Shown here one piece after another: positions 54,945 through 64,000 of a stretch of DNA of 64,000 bases. Where the stretch lies: positions 34,423,330 through 34,487,329 of the forward strand of contig OZ038392.1 in assembly GCA_964036045.1 (NCBI GenBank), written 5' to 3'. Every line of letters starts with the position of its first letter. Positions within the stretch are counted from its first letter, which is position 1. Made by a program: the position numbers and the translations under genes. This stretch comes from Eutreptiella sp. 'Long Island Sound 2002' (Eukaryota > Euglenozoa > Euglenophyceae > Eutreptiales > Eutreptiaceae). The notes beneath the pieces were generated by a model. The model ran no database searches and was not told the origin of the DNA. It saw only the letters and a list, made by a program, of their open reading frames with translations.

Positions 54945-55536
54945 ACTACGAGTTTTCATAGCCTTTTGGGCTCATAATTTTCCTTGTCTCCAAGACTGCC
55001 AATGCCGCTGATTATTTTGTGCCTTCGCAAAATCTGTACTATCTCACGTACAACTGAACTCGATTCCTCCACGACGTTTTTTGCTCTCCGACTCTGCCAA
55101 AACTTTTATCAAAATCAAAGTACACCCAGTTGCCTCCTTGGTCCTCCTCCCTCAACAGTGCATGCATGAACACAACTCCTTCACTCTGGTGTCTTTCTCC
55201 TTGTTGTCCGTGGTTCCTTGGTTGGCTGAGCGATTGTGGGCGGCGTTGATCGCGGCCCATGGGGGACTTTGCCACCCCCGCACGGAAACATACACCTAGC
55301 GTACAAAAGAGTATTTACACCGTGAGTGCGCTGACCAAATCCTATAAATTAAATAATAAATAACTCCCACAGAACAATCTTAGAAAACTTGATTTTCCTA
55401 CAAAATCTCTTCTCTCACTGTTCTGTCTTCTCTCACTCTGATCGTTACTGTTAGCTGCGCTGATGGTCGCTCGCGCCAGCCCTCTCTTGTCAAGGCCAAG
55501 GGCCACACAAGAGGCACATGGCCCTGACCTATTACA
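54937..55536 (-). repeat. 3' LTR (600 bp)
   Basis: Same length as 56800-57399 and no difference found by eye. Translated frames inside the two copies are identical. Confidence 0.92.
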
Positions 55537-56264
55537 CTCCCTTCACTATCCTAGCACCACGACTCCGCAAGACGGAGTGGGGCGCCTGGATAAGACCTAA
55601 CATCGCGTCTCGCGCTCTCCCTTCACTGGGCAACGCTCTCCCTTCACAGGGCAACGCTCTCCCTTCACAGAGCAGCGCTTTCCCTTCACAGAGTAGCACT
55701 ACTCCGCTGACAAATACAGATCCCCCGGCAAAAAGGAGGGAAAACAGAGCAAAGCTGCATATATATGCAACAACCCAACACCGCTCAGGTAGTTTTCAGG
55801 ACCTCTCAATACAATGGCACAAAAGTCATTTTGGATGCATGAATCATTTTGCACATTCTTACACAACCGCAACCAACCAACAGCCACTTTCATCTAGCCA
55901 AACCTACCGTGCCTCACACTGCCAACAGCAAACAAAAACAAACTACTGTTCACTCGCCTAACACTGCTGCCTCATCACACACCACCAAAGAATGGCCGTC
56001 AGGGTGCACGCCACCAAAAAATGGCCCTGAAGGTGCCACCAAGGGCACTCATGACGTGTCAGGGCACTTGCACAAGCTTAAGCATATATACCTCACAAGC
56101 CCGTCCCAGGGCTCTTCTCTGAAGGATCAAAAACTTACTGAAGCTGCTCCCTGCAGCTCATCCGTACAGTGCCACACTTTAGGGCACTAGCGTCGTCGCG
56201 GTGCCGCTGGCAATCGTTCAAGTCTGCGAAGACCTGCCCAGCGCGGCCGTGGCGTCGGCGTTCG
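55537..56264 (-). other. Interior of the small LTR element, non-coding
   Basis: Three to four copies of a 22-bp word, GCTCTCCCTTCACAGGGCAAC and variants, at about 55612-55700. A pair of AATGGCC..GGGTGCACGCCACCA-type repeats near 55992 and 56020. No ORF supported. Confidence 0.6.
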
Positions 56265-56753
56265 TTAACGGCAATTCGTTGTCACTGATTGTTGCTCCTG
56301 TGCACTAAATCCACCCTCCGAACTTGACTTGCGTCTCCCATATCTTGCGCGGTACCCTCTTTTGCCACCTCTCCTTGTTTGAACTCGTGGCATCATGCTC
56401 GCCAACACTGGCCCACCAGTAAGTGTTGACACAACTCGTAAACTTCGTGACATCTCGGTTGTCTTCTGCAACTCACAAGTCTCGCGTAGCGCGTTCACTT
56501 CGTGCTCTAGGTCCTCAACTCGTCTCTCTCTTCTTGCCGCGCGTCGCCGCCAATACCTGTTCGCCTTGGAAACCTTCGCCAGCTTCCTTCTCAGCTCTTG
56601 CACTTCGTCGCGAAGCTCATCTCGCTCGCGGCGGTAACGACGGCGTCGCTCATCATCTGTCTCTTCATCCTCCTGTTGCTCAGCCGGCGCTCGATGTAAA
56701 ACCTTCTTGGCAGCGTCGCGCTGCACTCTCTCCTTGCGGCGCTTGGCTCCCAT
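56265..56753 (-). CDS. Basic coiled-coil Gag-like protein of the small LTR element
   Basis: From the ATG at 56753 (MGAKRRKERVQRDAAKK) the frame gives 162 residues; a second ATG at 56822 lies inside the 5' LTR. The N-terminal half is a strongly charged helix with heptad spacing (ERDELRDEVQELRRKLAK, then EDLEHEVNALRE), and the C-terminal part is Arg/Gly/Ser-rich (TRRGGKRGYRARYGRRKSSS). Coiled-coil assembly plus a basic RNA-binding tail would suit a minimal Gag. No zinc knuckle, protease, RT or integrase is present, so the element would need enzymes from another element. Confidence 0.65.
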   Translation of the reverse strand: MGAKRRKERVQRDAAKKVLHRAPAEQQEDEETDDERRRRYRRERDELRDEVQELRRKLAKVSKANRYWRRRAARRERRVEDLEHEVNALRETCELQKTTEMSRSLRVVSTLTGGPVLASMMPRVQTRRGGKRGYRARYGRRKSSSEGGFSAQEQQSVTTNCR

Positions 56754-56799
56754 AGCTGTCGAAAAAACACACAGGATCAGAACTCTTGCAAAGCTACCA

Positions 56800-57399
56800 T
56801 GTTTTAGACTACGAGTTTTCATAGCCTTTTGGGCTCATAATTTTCCTTGTCTCCAAGACTGCCAATGCCGCTGATTATTTTGTGCCTTCGCAAAATCTGT
56901 ACTATCTCACGTACAACTGAACTCGATTCCTCCACGACGTTTTTTGCTCTCCGACTCTGCCAAAACTTTTATCAAAATCAAAGTACACCCAGTTGCCTCC
57001 TTGGTCCTCCTCCCTCAACAGTGCATGCATGAACACAACTCCTTCACTCTGGTGTCTTTCTCCTTGTTGTCCGTGGTTCCTTGGTTGGCTGAGCGATTGT
57101 GGGCGGCGTTGATCGCGGCCCATGGGGGACTTTGCCACCCCCGCACGGAAACATACACCTAGCGTACAAAAGAGTATTTACACCGTGAGTGCGCTGACCA
57201 AATCCTATAAATTAAATAATAAATAACTCCCACAGAACAATCTTAGAAAACTTGATTTTCCTACAAAATCTCTTCTCTCACTGTTCTGTCTTCTCTCACT
57301 CTGATCGTTACTGTTAGCTGCGCTGATGGTCGCTCGCGCCAGCCCTCTCTTGTCAAGGCCAAGGGCCACACAAGAGGCACATGGCCCTGACCTATTACA
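56800..57399 (-). repeat. 5' LTR (600 bp)
   Basis: Copy of 54937-55536. On the minus strand it precedes the candidate primer-binding site. Confidence 0.92.
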
Positions 57400-57409
57400 T
57401 TATGCGTGC

Positions 57410-57480
57410 AATGCCCCACGAGCGGGCTTAGCATGTGCACAGGGTGCCCCACGAGTGGGCTTAACATGTGCACAGGCTGG
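57410..57480. repeat. Two direct copies of a ~35-bp word
   Basis: TGCCCCACGAGCGGGCTTAG and TGCCCCACGAGTGGGCTTAA, each followed by CATGTGCACAGG. Confidence 0.8.
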
Positions 57481-57700
57481 TCAGCGCGTAGGCCTCCTGC
57501 ACAGGCCGTGCCAGTCTGCTGCTGGCCTTTCCGGGGCCTGCATGGGGGCCGTTACGGGCCCTGTTTTTTCCCTGAATGGGGCTGGGCTCAGGCGGCTCCA
57601 GCATCCTGCCGCCAGCTGCAGGTACCAGTCTGGAGGTGCAACTGAGACCTGAATGGGCCTCCTGGTGCGCTCAGTGAGCGCTCATTGAGCCATTTGGCGC

Positions 57701-57797
57701 GCTCACTGAGCGCACACTGCGCCATTTGGCGCGCTCACTGAGCGCTCACTGAGCGCTCACTGAGCGCGCCAAATGGCGCAGTGTGCGCTCAGTGAGC
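57701..57797. repeat. Perfect 35-bp-stem hairpin of GCTCACTGAGCGC words
   Basis: 57701-57735 is the exact reverse complement of 57763-57797, and the 27-nt middle consists of the same words. It is surrounded by further copies (57668-57700 and 57798-57835). Confidence 0.9.
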
Positions 57798-57844
57798 CCA
57801 ATTAGCTCTCACTGACGGCTCTGTGACCTCTCAGTGGGGGCGTT

Positions 57845-58026
57845 GCGAACGTTACCGGGCGCAAACGTTGACTCTGTGCTTTGCTGCTGTTTGCATTCTT
57901 ATCAAAACTGTTTCTTTTTGCGTCCCCCCCCCTACATTTGTAGGCTCAATTCCCCCTGCACGAGCCTTTGGCTGATGCAAATGGCAGCAAAACATAGAAT
58001 CAACGTTCGCGCCCGGTAACGTTCGC
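57845..58026. repeat. Foldback element with about 52-bp arms
   Basis: GCGAACGTTACCGGGCGC at the left end is mirrored by GCGCCCGGTAACGTTCGC at the right. The arms extend inwards to TTTGCAT/ATGCAAA with a few mismatches, around a loop of about 78 nt containing C9. Resembles a small foldback or MITE-like repeat. Confidence 0.8.
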
Positions 58027-58029
58027 GCC

Positions 58030-58608
58030 GCCCACCGAAGGTGCCAGCAGCTCCTCACGACCACCGCTACAGGCAACGCAACAGCAACTGCAACTGCTGT
58101 CAGCGACGAAGGAGCCGGTGCCCAGGGCATCCGGAGCGGAGCCCGCGATGGTGACAGCCGCGGGCGAGAGGGCAGCGGGGATCGACAAGGCTCGGGGGCC
58201 CTGCGCCCATCACTCGTCGACCTGGCCATCGGGTCCCCGGTCCCTTTCCCCCTGGTGCAGCCACCCCGGGCCAGGAAAGAGAAGGAATCGGACAAGCCCG
58301 CGGAATCAGACGACGACGATACTGACGAGGAGTCAGAAGAAGACGATCTGGAGCAAGTACTGGAGACCCAGCAGAAGCGCAAGCGGGCATCCGCCTCTCA
58401 CTTCGATGCAAGCAGCCCCGACTCTGGTAAGGAACAGTCCAAGAAGAAAGCGAAGACTGCTGCCAGTGCTACTGCAGAGTTCAAGCCGCCCTCGCGTTCT
58501 GGTACCCTGCCGTCTCGAGGTACCGTTGCCTCTCCAAGTGGGACAAGTACAACAACAAGAAGCCTGGGTTCCAGGTTGGCTAAGGTTGCTGGACCGAAGA
58601 AGAAGTAA
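58030..58608 (+). CDS. 3' coding end of an unrecognised acidic/basic (nuclear-type) protein
   Basis: The final frame ends LAKVAGPKKK at TAA 58606-58608. It contains an acidic run (ESDDDDTDEESEEDDLEQ), basic clusters (QQKRKRASAS, SKKKAKTAAS) and a Ser/Thr/Gly-rich tail, typical of a disordered nuclear protein. Upstream of about 58200 the better-looking text lies in another frame (QATQQQLQLLSATKEPVP), so there is a frameshift or an intron. The 5' side runs directly into the foldback element at 57845-58026, which probably separated it from its earlier exons. Confidence 0.45.
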   Translation, partial: AHRRCQQLLTTTATGNATATATAVSDEGAGAQGIRSGARDGDSRGREGSGDRQGSGALRPSLVDLAIGSPVPFPLVQPPRARKEKESDKPAESDDDDTDEESEEDDLEQVLETQQKRKRASASHFDASSPDSGKEQSKKKAKTAASATAEFKPPSRSGTLPSRGTVASPSGTSTTTRSLGSRLAKVAGPKKK

Positions 58609-59189
58609 GTCACCATTAACCCAAGTGTTACGCCTCTTTTTGCAGTCATGAGTGCGCGAGGGCTCGCGCACTCGCCTTCGACGCGAATGCAATTATATGC
58701 CCTTAAAGGGTTGTACATTTTTGCCAAGCTTTTATCTCAGTGTTTGTACGTTGTGCACTTCGTGTCCTGTTTTTGTTGCCCTCTGTACACAATTGTTTCC
58801 ATGACCTTGAGTGCGCGAGGCCTCGCGCACTCAGGTACACAAAAAAGCAATTTATTTCGCAGGACAAACATAGGTGCAACTGGAGACCCGCAGAATGTCA
58901 TATTTTGAAAATGAGCTCCCGAACAGGCACGCACCAGTTGGCTTTTGAAATACAAAAACGACAAGATTGGTAAAACACACCCCTCAAATCAGACAAAATA
59001 ATAGTTTATTTTGATAAGCAAAAAGTGGAAAAAAGCAGCAAATTGGGTAAAATTGTATTTTTTCGGTGGCATCTGGGCCATGTGTGTTGCAAATGTCCAA
59101 AAAAAATAGTTATTTGGGCGGTCATTTTTTAGGTCCTTCTCTTCCAAAAGGGGGTGCAGTTTGCGTGGGCTAAGGTTATGTTCGCGCAG
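58609..59189. other. AT-rich interval with two 24-bp palindromes
   Basis: Two GAGTGCGCGAG..CTCGCGCACTC palindromes: 58650-58673 (GG/GC centre) and 58809-58832 (GAGTGCGCGAGG and its complement, perfect). The rest is AT-rich with no gene. It ends in a pyrimidine-poor acceptor-like GTTCGCGCAG at 59180-59189. Confidence 0.6.
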
Positions 59190-59584
59190 GCTACTTGGGA
59201 CTCTACATTGCCCCGGTCAACAAGCAGCCCGCACCCGCGTACCTCCTCAACAGGACGGTTAGTGTGAAGGGGGTACCGCGGCACTCCACCGAGAGGTGGT
59301 ATGGGAGCGTCGGCCTCAACGCGGTCACCGCCGCGCAGCAAACGACGTCCAGCCAGATGCACCTGCCGTGCAGGGTGACCGTCTCCGAGGATTGTGGGCT
59401 TGTGGCAGGGGAGGGGGGGGGGTTTGTAGCCCGCTTTGCCTACTGGTTGGGGTCCAAACACTGGTGTTTGCACCTAGCCGTGGGGTCGAAGGAGGGGGGG
59501 TTACTGGCCCGCGCTGGCTCAATTGCTTTTAAGCAGGTGCTGTCATGGGACGTGCAGAGGGAGGGGTTTTTCTCGGAGGCTTGA
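59190..59584 (+). CDS. Terminal exon of an unrecognised gene
   Basis: After TTCGCGCAG the frame reads YLGLYIAPVNKQPAPAYLLN, then a segment with HSTERWYGSVGLNAV, SEDCGLVAGEGGGFVARFAY and WLGSKHWCLHLAVGSK, ending VQREGFFSEA at TGA 59582-59584. The text looks folded and beta-rich. No family recognised. The absence of a nearby ATG and the acceptor-like start argue for an internal or last exon. Confidence 0.45.
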
Positions 59585-59590
59585 CACGCC

Positions 59591-60627
59591 ATGCGTGGCC
59601 ACGTCTCCACCTTCCATGCCAACGCTCTAGGGGGGGACGTCATCGACCAAGAGGTGGTCAGTGATGGGGGGAAGAGTGATGGCGCCTGCAGTGATCGGAG
59701 TGCCAGCAGTGGGACCGCGAAAGGAAAAAACGGGCAACCAAAGACAGCAACCCCCCCGCGGCCCCAAAAAAGCTGGCGGGCAAGGGAAATGCAGCCGCAG
59801 CACAAAAGGCGGCTCTGGGGAGCCCCCTTCGTGAGCCTGGGTCAGCGGGCACTGTGCCCATGATGGTGTACCGGGAGGCATGCCGTGACCGTGACCAGTT
59901 TGGCCAGGAGCAGGATGCTGCCCGTCTGGCACCGGAAGCAGCCACCCGTCTCGAGGAGGGGCTAGACACGGTCAAGCGGCAGCGGGACGACCTGCAGGCC
60001 AAGCTCGTGGACGCTGAGCGCCAAGGGGTTACCGCTGAGGCACGCCAGGAGGTGCTGCAGCGGTCCAAGGCCTTGAAGCACATTGAATCTGGGCCGGGGG
60101 CTGCATCCCCCTCCCAGTTAGGGGTTCCGGTTGCACCCCCCGCCACCTACAGCGCGCAGTCCGTGCAATTCCTGACATCGGGACTGTTGCAGTGCACCCA
60201 CTTGGCCACGCGGCTGATGGCCGACGCCAAGTCGTCGTGCCAGCAGCTGCAAACCATTGCGGTGCTGGCTGGAAGAACCACGATGCCGGACCTGAGCTTG
60301 GACGGCCTGCCAAAGGTTGAGGCGGAAGTGTCAACCCGCCCGCAGAACGCCGACCGCCGGTATCGGTCGGATGTTTTGGCGGCTGCTCAGCAGCCTGGCT
60401 GGGAGCGAAACCCCGTGGTTGGCAGTCCGGGTTCTCTCCCTGGAGATGCTGGACCCCCAGTATGTGGTTCGTATATATGTATGGTATATATTGTTGATGA
60501 GCACTTCATAGTGCTGAAATTTCTTCTGGGGGGGCTCGGGCCACAGATTGCAGCGTGCTGTGCATTTCCTGGGCGGCCACTTTCTGCCCTGCTGTGTGCT
60601 TTTGTTTCACAGGTAAACGTGCCGTGA
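59591..60627 (+). pseudogene. Unrecognised coiled-coil protein gene, frame uncertain
   Basis: The main frame from about 59715 reads DRERKKRATKDSNPPAAPKK, then an Ala-rich stretch, then a coiled coil (EAATRLEEGLDTVKRQRDDL, then QAKLVDAERQG). After a Pro/Ser-rich hinge comes a second helical part (FLTSGLLQCTHLATRLMADA). Good coding text ends near 60470; beyond that the frame runs into TATATA-rich DNA and is probably intron. In the 5' direction the same frame meets TGA near 59690. An ATG frame at 59591 fits better there, so a frameshift or a splice junction is needed. Such proteins often have structural or cargo-linking roles, but none can be assigned. Confidence 0.4.
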
Positions 60628-61714
60628 TTCTGGCCGTGTACCAATTGCAGTTGTATGTTGCGCTTTTTTTTTGTTTTTTTCAAGCAGGCCAGAGGCCACC
60701 TCTTGCAGCCCTGTTATGGGCACGTACAACAGCAGGGCAGTCCCGTCTGGCCCCTGCGATATGTTCAGACTGAGAAATATGTCCTTGATTAGTGCCCTAT
60801 AGATTTTGATGAAATCCTGCAGGCTTTTGATGGTGAAATCCCCAAACCAAAGGAGCAAGTAGAGCAAGAACAGGATGTGGATCAAATCAATGAATAGTTT
60901 GAAGTCCAGTGTAACACAGAAGGGCTGCAGATCGACAAAGCAGGTTTAAATACAAAGATTCAATCACAAATGGATAGTATGAAAGATTTTATGTGAAAAC
61001 TGGCCTGACTCTAGCCTCCAAGTTAGCATCAAGCACTTCATGTGGACTCTTTTGGATGGATTGGAGCTGGTTAGTAATGTGGGGCATACGTGTTAGGCCA
61101 GACACAGATTATGACTTGGCCAAGCATCTGAATTCAGAAACAGTTAAAAAGTAGAACCACAATAAGTGGTAGAAACAATTGAGTATAGGGGTCTTGGGGC
61201 GGGAGAGCACTAGGCTTAACCTCCAAAGCCTAAAGCATGCAATGCCTATCTTATTTCGGTATATCCTCCATAAGGAAGATACCTCTGCTCAGTTGAGTGG
61301 TAGGGGTGAACTTCATGGGGGGCTAGGGGTACAACCCTAGTTACTTTGAGAAAGTGTACTAAAAGCTTCAAAAGAGTGATAAAAATACTGAAGTTAGTCT
61401 TAGCATCAACAAAAGGGTTTTAAGGGGGGCTTGGCCTGGATCAAGCCCTCCAAGAAAGACATGGCAGTGACTTTTTCTTACTCCCCCCTGGAGTACTAGT
61501 TAGCTAAGCTAGTAGGACCAAGGAAAAAGGCTCAAATATTCCCAAAATTACCTCAGAAAATGCATTAAACTTACCAAAAACATCGTCATCAGTTCATAGA
61601 AGCCTATCACACTGTAGATACCCTTGAAAAACAGTGTAATGTACCGTGAATGATGTTCCTTCGATGGGGCATTCCTCAAAAGTCGCCAGCGTGCGACGAA
61701 ACCTTTGGTAACAA
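60628..61714. other. Interval without a supported gene
   Basis: A T-rich, G-poor stretch (60660-60680: T9 G T7) followed by CAAGCAG looks like an intron end. From 60800 the DNA is ordinary with many short closed frames. Confidence 0.4.
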
Positions 61715-61790
61715 TTTGGGGGTAGTGGGGTTTGAACCCAGGACTCCCTACCTAGAGCACATATGCTTGCCCACTAGGGTACAGTCGAAC
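61715..61790 (-). ncRNA. tRNA-like fragment, probably a SINE head or decayed tRNA
   Basis: The minus strand reads TAGTGGGCAAGCA, then CTAGGTAGGGAGTCC, then TGGGTTCAAACCCCA. The last part forms a 4-bp T-arm and fits an RNA polymerase III B box. The first resembles an A box at suitable distance. The acceptor halves do not pair, so it is not a functional tRNA gene as it stands. Confidence 0.35.
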
Positions 61791-62240
61791 GCTCTAATGC
61801 GGACGGCTATCGCTGCATAAACAGTATTTTAGTAAACGTCCTGGCCAAGGGCCAGGGGAGAGCAATACTCCCAGTGGAGGACACATATCTCCAGTAGCTG
61901 AAGAAAATAGAAAATGTAACCAACAGGGGGTGAATCCTGTGGTTTAGCGGAAGATGTAGCGATTTAAGAAGTCAAATCGCTAAAAATTGACGAAATCACG
62001 CAAGAAATCGTCATTTTTACACCAAAACTCAAAGTCGCAGACAAGTGCAACAGAAGCGGACTTCAAAAACAGGGTTGCGCAAGCGTAAACGGTTCTTGAA
62101 AAAGAAGGTATGAGCCGTAGTTTTTAAAGTTCTAAAGGAAATTTTTGCACAGTTGCATCAAAACATTTATAAACCTTTAGGGAAACGTATCCACAATCAA
62201 CCCACACCACAGAGCAGGTGGACAACCCACCTCTCAGGTA
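61791..62240. other. AT-rich interval, no gene seen
   Basis: Contains AAATCGCTAAAAATTGACGA and neighbouring AAGTCAAATCG-type partial repeats. No coding frame supported. Confidence 0.4.
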
Positions 62241-63392
62241 TGCCAGTGTCATTTCACACGCATGCATTGCGTTCGTGTTGGTTGCTTCGTTAAAACGTTA
62301 GGGTTGTCAACGCTGTGTTGGTTGGGGGTTCGGGTGCTCCTCTCTCTTGCTCTGCACAGGTCAAAAACAGGAATGAAAGGTATGCGATGCGAATGGAGCG
62401 CGCAGCGCGCATGTAGGGTTAGAATATGCGCTGTGCTCGCGATGCATGTGCCTAATTGAGGCATTCACATGCTGCGGCGCTTTCCCTGTACCCCAATTTA
62501 CCCTTGTTCTTTCTTCACAGGTAAGAAAAGGAAGTGCCTGCTCGTGTTTGTGTTGCCGTAGCGCTAAGATAGGGTTGCTTAAAACGCTTAGGCTTGTTTT
62601 GCGCTGTGCAGTGCGCCACCCTTTCTCCTCTTTCTGCAGGAAACAAGACAAGGGAAGCATGCATGACACACAGTGCATTCATCGTTTAGGGTGGTTTACA
62701 ATTCGCCGTAGGTTTGTTCAAGCGCGTAGGGTTGTTTTGCGCTCGTGTTTCCCTCCGCAGTCACATGATGCGTGGTGAGTAATGTAGGTAAGCCCAGGAG
62801 AAGCTTACCTTCTGGTTGAGTCACGGTTGTGATTGGTTATGTTGGGTTAAATTAGGTAAGAACAGCAGGAAATGGAGAAATTGTGCATACCTGTGCATGC
62901 ATACAACGCATCAAAGGGTAGGCCACACGAAGTGCGCACGGTAAACCTTGTTTACGTTACCTAGGGGCTCCACCCTACGTTCTATAAGAGAACGGGTGGA
63001 GCTTCTTAAGCTTGCTTGCTTGATAGGGGCGTTTGTGGACAGCGTATTTTAGGGGAGAGCGAGAAGCGTATAACACGTGGAGTCTGTCTTGGTTACTCCG
63101 CTGCAAACGCTCCTGCATCCGCCTTTGCTCTTCAGGTGGGAAGGTAAGGGTGATTGGTGCAATTCACTTTGGCAGCGCTAAACTGTGCTGCGCTGATCAA
63201 AAAAAACAAATAACTGCAGCTCAACCAGGAGTGGTGAGTGCAGTCGGACTTCATCGCCATCCACGCTGTGCAGGCACGCTGAGCACTCCCTCCCTCCAAG
63301 CCCTGACAGGGAAACGCGTAGTGGCGTCCCTGTTAGGCCACAGCCGCTTTGTAGCGCTGTGTTTTCTTGCTTTCTCACAGGAGGGTCAGTAG
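62240..63392 (+). other. Intron-rich tract with repeated acceptor-like sites and possible micro-exons
   Basis: Strong pyrimidine-AG sites: CTTGCTCTGCACAG (62347-62360), TTCTTTCTTCACAG (62507-62520), CTCTTTCTGCAG (62628-62639), CCCTCCGCAG (62751-62760) and TTTCTCACAG (63372-63381). Between them lie short stretches such as GTCAAAAACAGGAATGAAAG before GTATGCG. The intervening DNA shares TAGGGTTG-type words (62299, 62414, 62569 and 62729). No protein family could be read from the short segments, so exon limits are guesses. Confidence 0.35.
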
Positions 63393-64000
63393 AACCCGTG
63401 ACTCCTTCAACAGCAACATCAAGTAGCGTGTGTAGGTGTTAGGGTCAGCAGGCCTTGCAGGAGTTGAGTGCAAGTGATGAGTGCTCACCCTGCCTTCGAA
63501 GGCCGGTGCTGGCGTTAGTGAGTGTAGTGTAGTGGTGTCCCCTGTCCCGCGTGCTTTTCCACGTGGGCAGGGGAGTGCGTTAGCTTTTAAACTATAGCAC
63601 AAATGGACGTTTTGTATGCCCTTAGCCCACTTGGCCACCCCTCCCCTCTAGTAGGTAGGGCTTTTCCCGTCTTCCCCCAAGGATAGGCGCCAGCACAGAA
63701 ATTGGGCGCCATAGGAGTGGTAATAGTAACTGACTAGGACCTTCGGTCCGACATCAGCGAAACCCGGTCTCCGGGAGCCACGCCTGGGAGAGAAGTGAGA
63801 CACGCACAGACATCCGTAGCACACTTAGGGGTAAGGTCAACCCTGTAAGGAAGGGTAGAACCCCATGGTTCTGGACCAGTCAGAGGTCCTAACTGTGGGC
63901 TCGCTTGTCCCCAAGGAGGGAAGGCACACCTTGCCTCATAACACCTTGCTTGTCATTCCCCCCTGGTGTAGTAAGCCACCGTTCTTCGTTGGCTCCCCGA
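63393..64000. other. Right end of the window, no gene seen
   Basis: Short inverted words (GGACC-TTC-GGTCC near 63738; GGCGCC near 63686 and 63707) and no open frame of note. It may be part of a repeat that continues beyond the window. Confidence 0.4.

Larger units (their letters stand above)
54937..57399 (-). mobile_element. 2.46-kb non-autonomous LTR retrotransposon with one Gag-like ORF
   Basis: Two 600-bp repeats (54937-55536 and 56800-57399) appear identical, so the insertion or a gene-conversion event is recent. Read on minus they begin TGTAATAGG and end TAAAACA. Directly inside the 5' LTR (56799 downward) is TGGTAGCTTTGCAAGAG, a TGG-initiated candidate primer-binding site. Directly before the 3' LTR is GTGAAGGGAG, a candidate polypurine tract. 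The 1.26 kb interior encodes only a basic coiled-coil protein. The five bases outside (CTGTG left, TTATG right) do not match, so no target duplication is visible. Recombination between elements could explain this. Confidence 0.88.

Noticed and set aside
54932-57404. Target duplication for the 54.9-57.4 kb LTR element
   Set aside because: CTGTG and TTATG do not match, and shifting the borders by one or two bases does not help.
1-64000. Reassigned stop codons as an explanation for the in-frame stops
   Set aside because: All three stops occur in different frames, while the intact LINE-C ORFs (over 2500 codons) end cleanly and contain none internally.

Overview
This is a nuclear window from a eukaryote, built mostly of mobile DNA. 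The best clue to the organism is a 26-27 nt sequence, ACTTTCTGAGTGTCTA then T8-9 and CG, which I recognise from memory as the Euglena gracilis trans-spliced leader (SL). It occurs at 34990-35016 (minus) and 48382-48407 (plus), and a decayed 14-nt piece lies at 52575-52588. Multi-exon genes with GT-AG introns, LINEs, LTR elements, hAT-like and piggyBac-like DNA transposons also fit a euglenid. The species call is an inference. No rRNA gene, convincing tRNA gene or CRISPR array was seen.

Layout. 1-2008: an unrecognised gene, cut by the window edge and joined to a LINE. 2009-25.3 kb: two copies of one GC-rich LINE family, head to head. Arms of about 6.42 kb (2009-8429 and 13646-20071) flank a 5.2 kb spacer that holds the only reverse transcriptase and RNase H part. 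A 1181-bp hAT-like element with an 8-bp target duplication sits in that part. Distal to the second arm are C-rich minus-strand frames, an 84-bp minisatellite and a 310-bp CT tract. 25.55-26.55 and 35.03-35.30 kb: a tandem repeat of about 250-325 bp, split by LINE-C (26566-35016).

LINE-C is the centrepiece. It is an apparently intact 8.45 kb non-LTR retrotransposon with an 18-bp target duplication. ORF1 ends in an AlkB-type 2-oxoglutarate/Fe(II) dioxygenase domain with all expected metal and co-substrate residues. ORF2 carries endonuclease, reverse transcriptase and RNase H. Its 5' end is the SL, lying directly against the target duplication, so the inserted copy looks like reverse-transcribed, trans-spliced RNA.

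35.4-44.5 kb: inverted end segments with a conserved short coding exon enclose a multi-exon acidic/proline-rich gene, whose introns look like one introner-type family, and a broken piggyBac-like transposase. 46140-53444: an LTR element with 485-bp LTRs and a CTTTT duplication but no visible pol. Inside it are an SL-bearing retrocopy with an exact snap-back inverted duplication and a satellite of about 195 bp. 54937-57399: a small LTR element with 600-bp LTRs that look identical and one basic coiled-coil Gag-like ORF. 57.4-64 kb: foldback DNA, palindromes, fragments of unrecognised genes and an intron-rich tract.

Many coding frames outside LINE-C carry single stop codons or frameshifts and look decayed. 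LINE-C and the 54.9-57.4 kb LTR element look recent.
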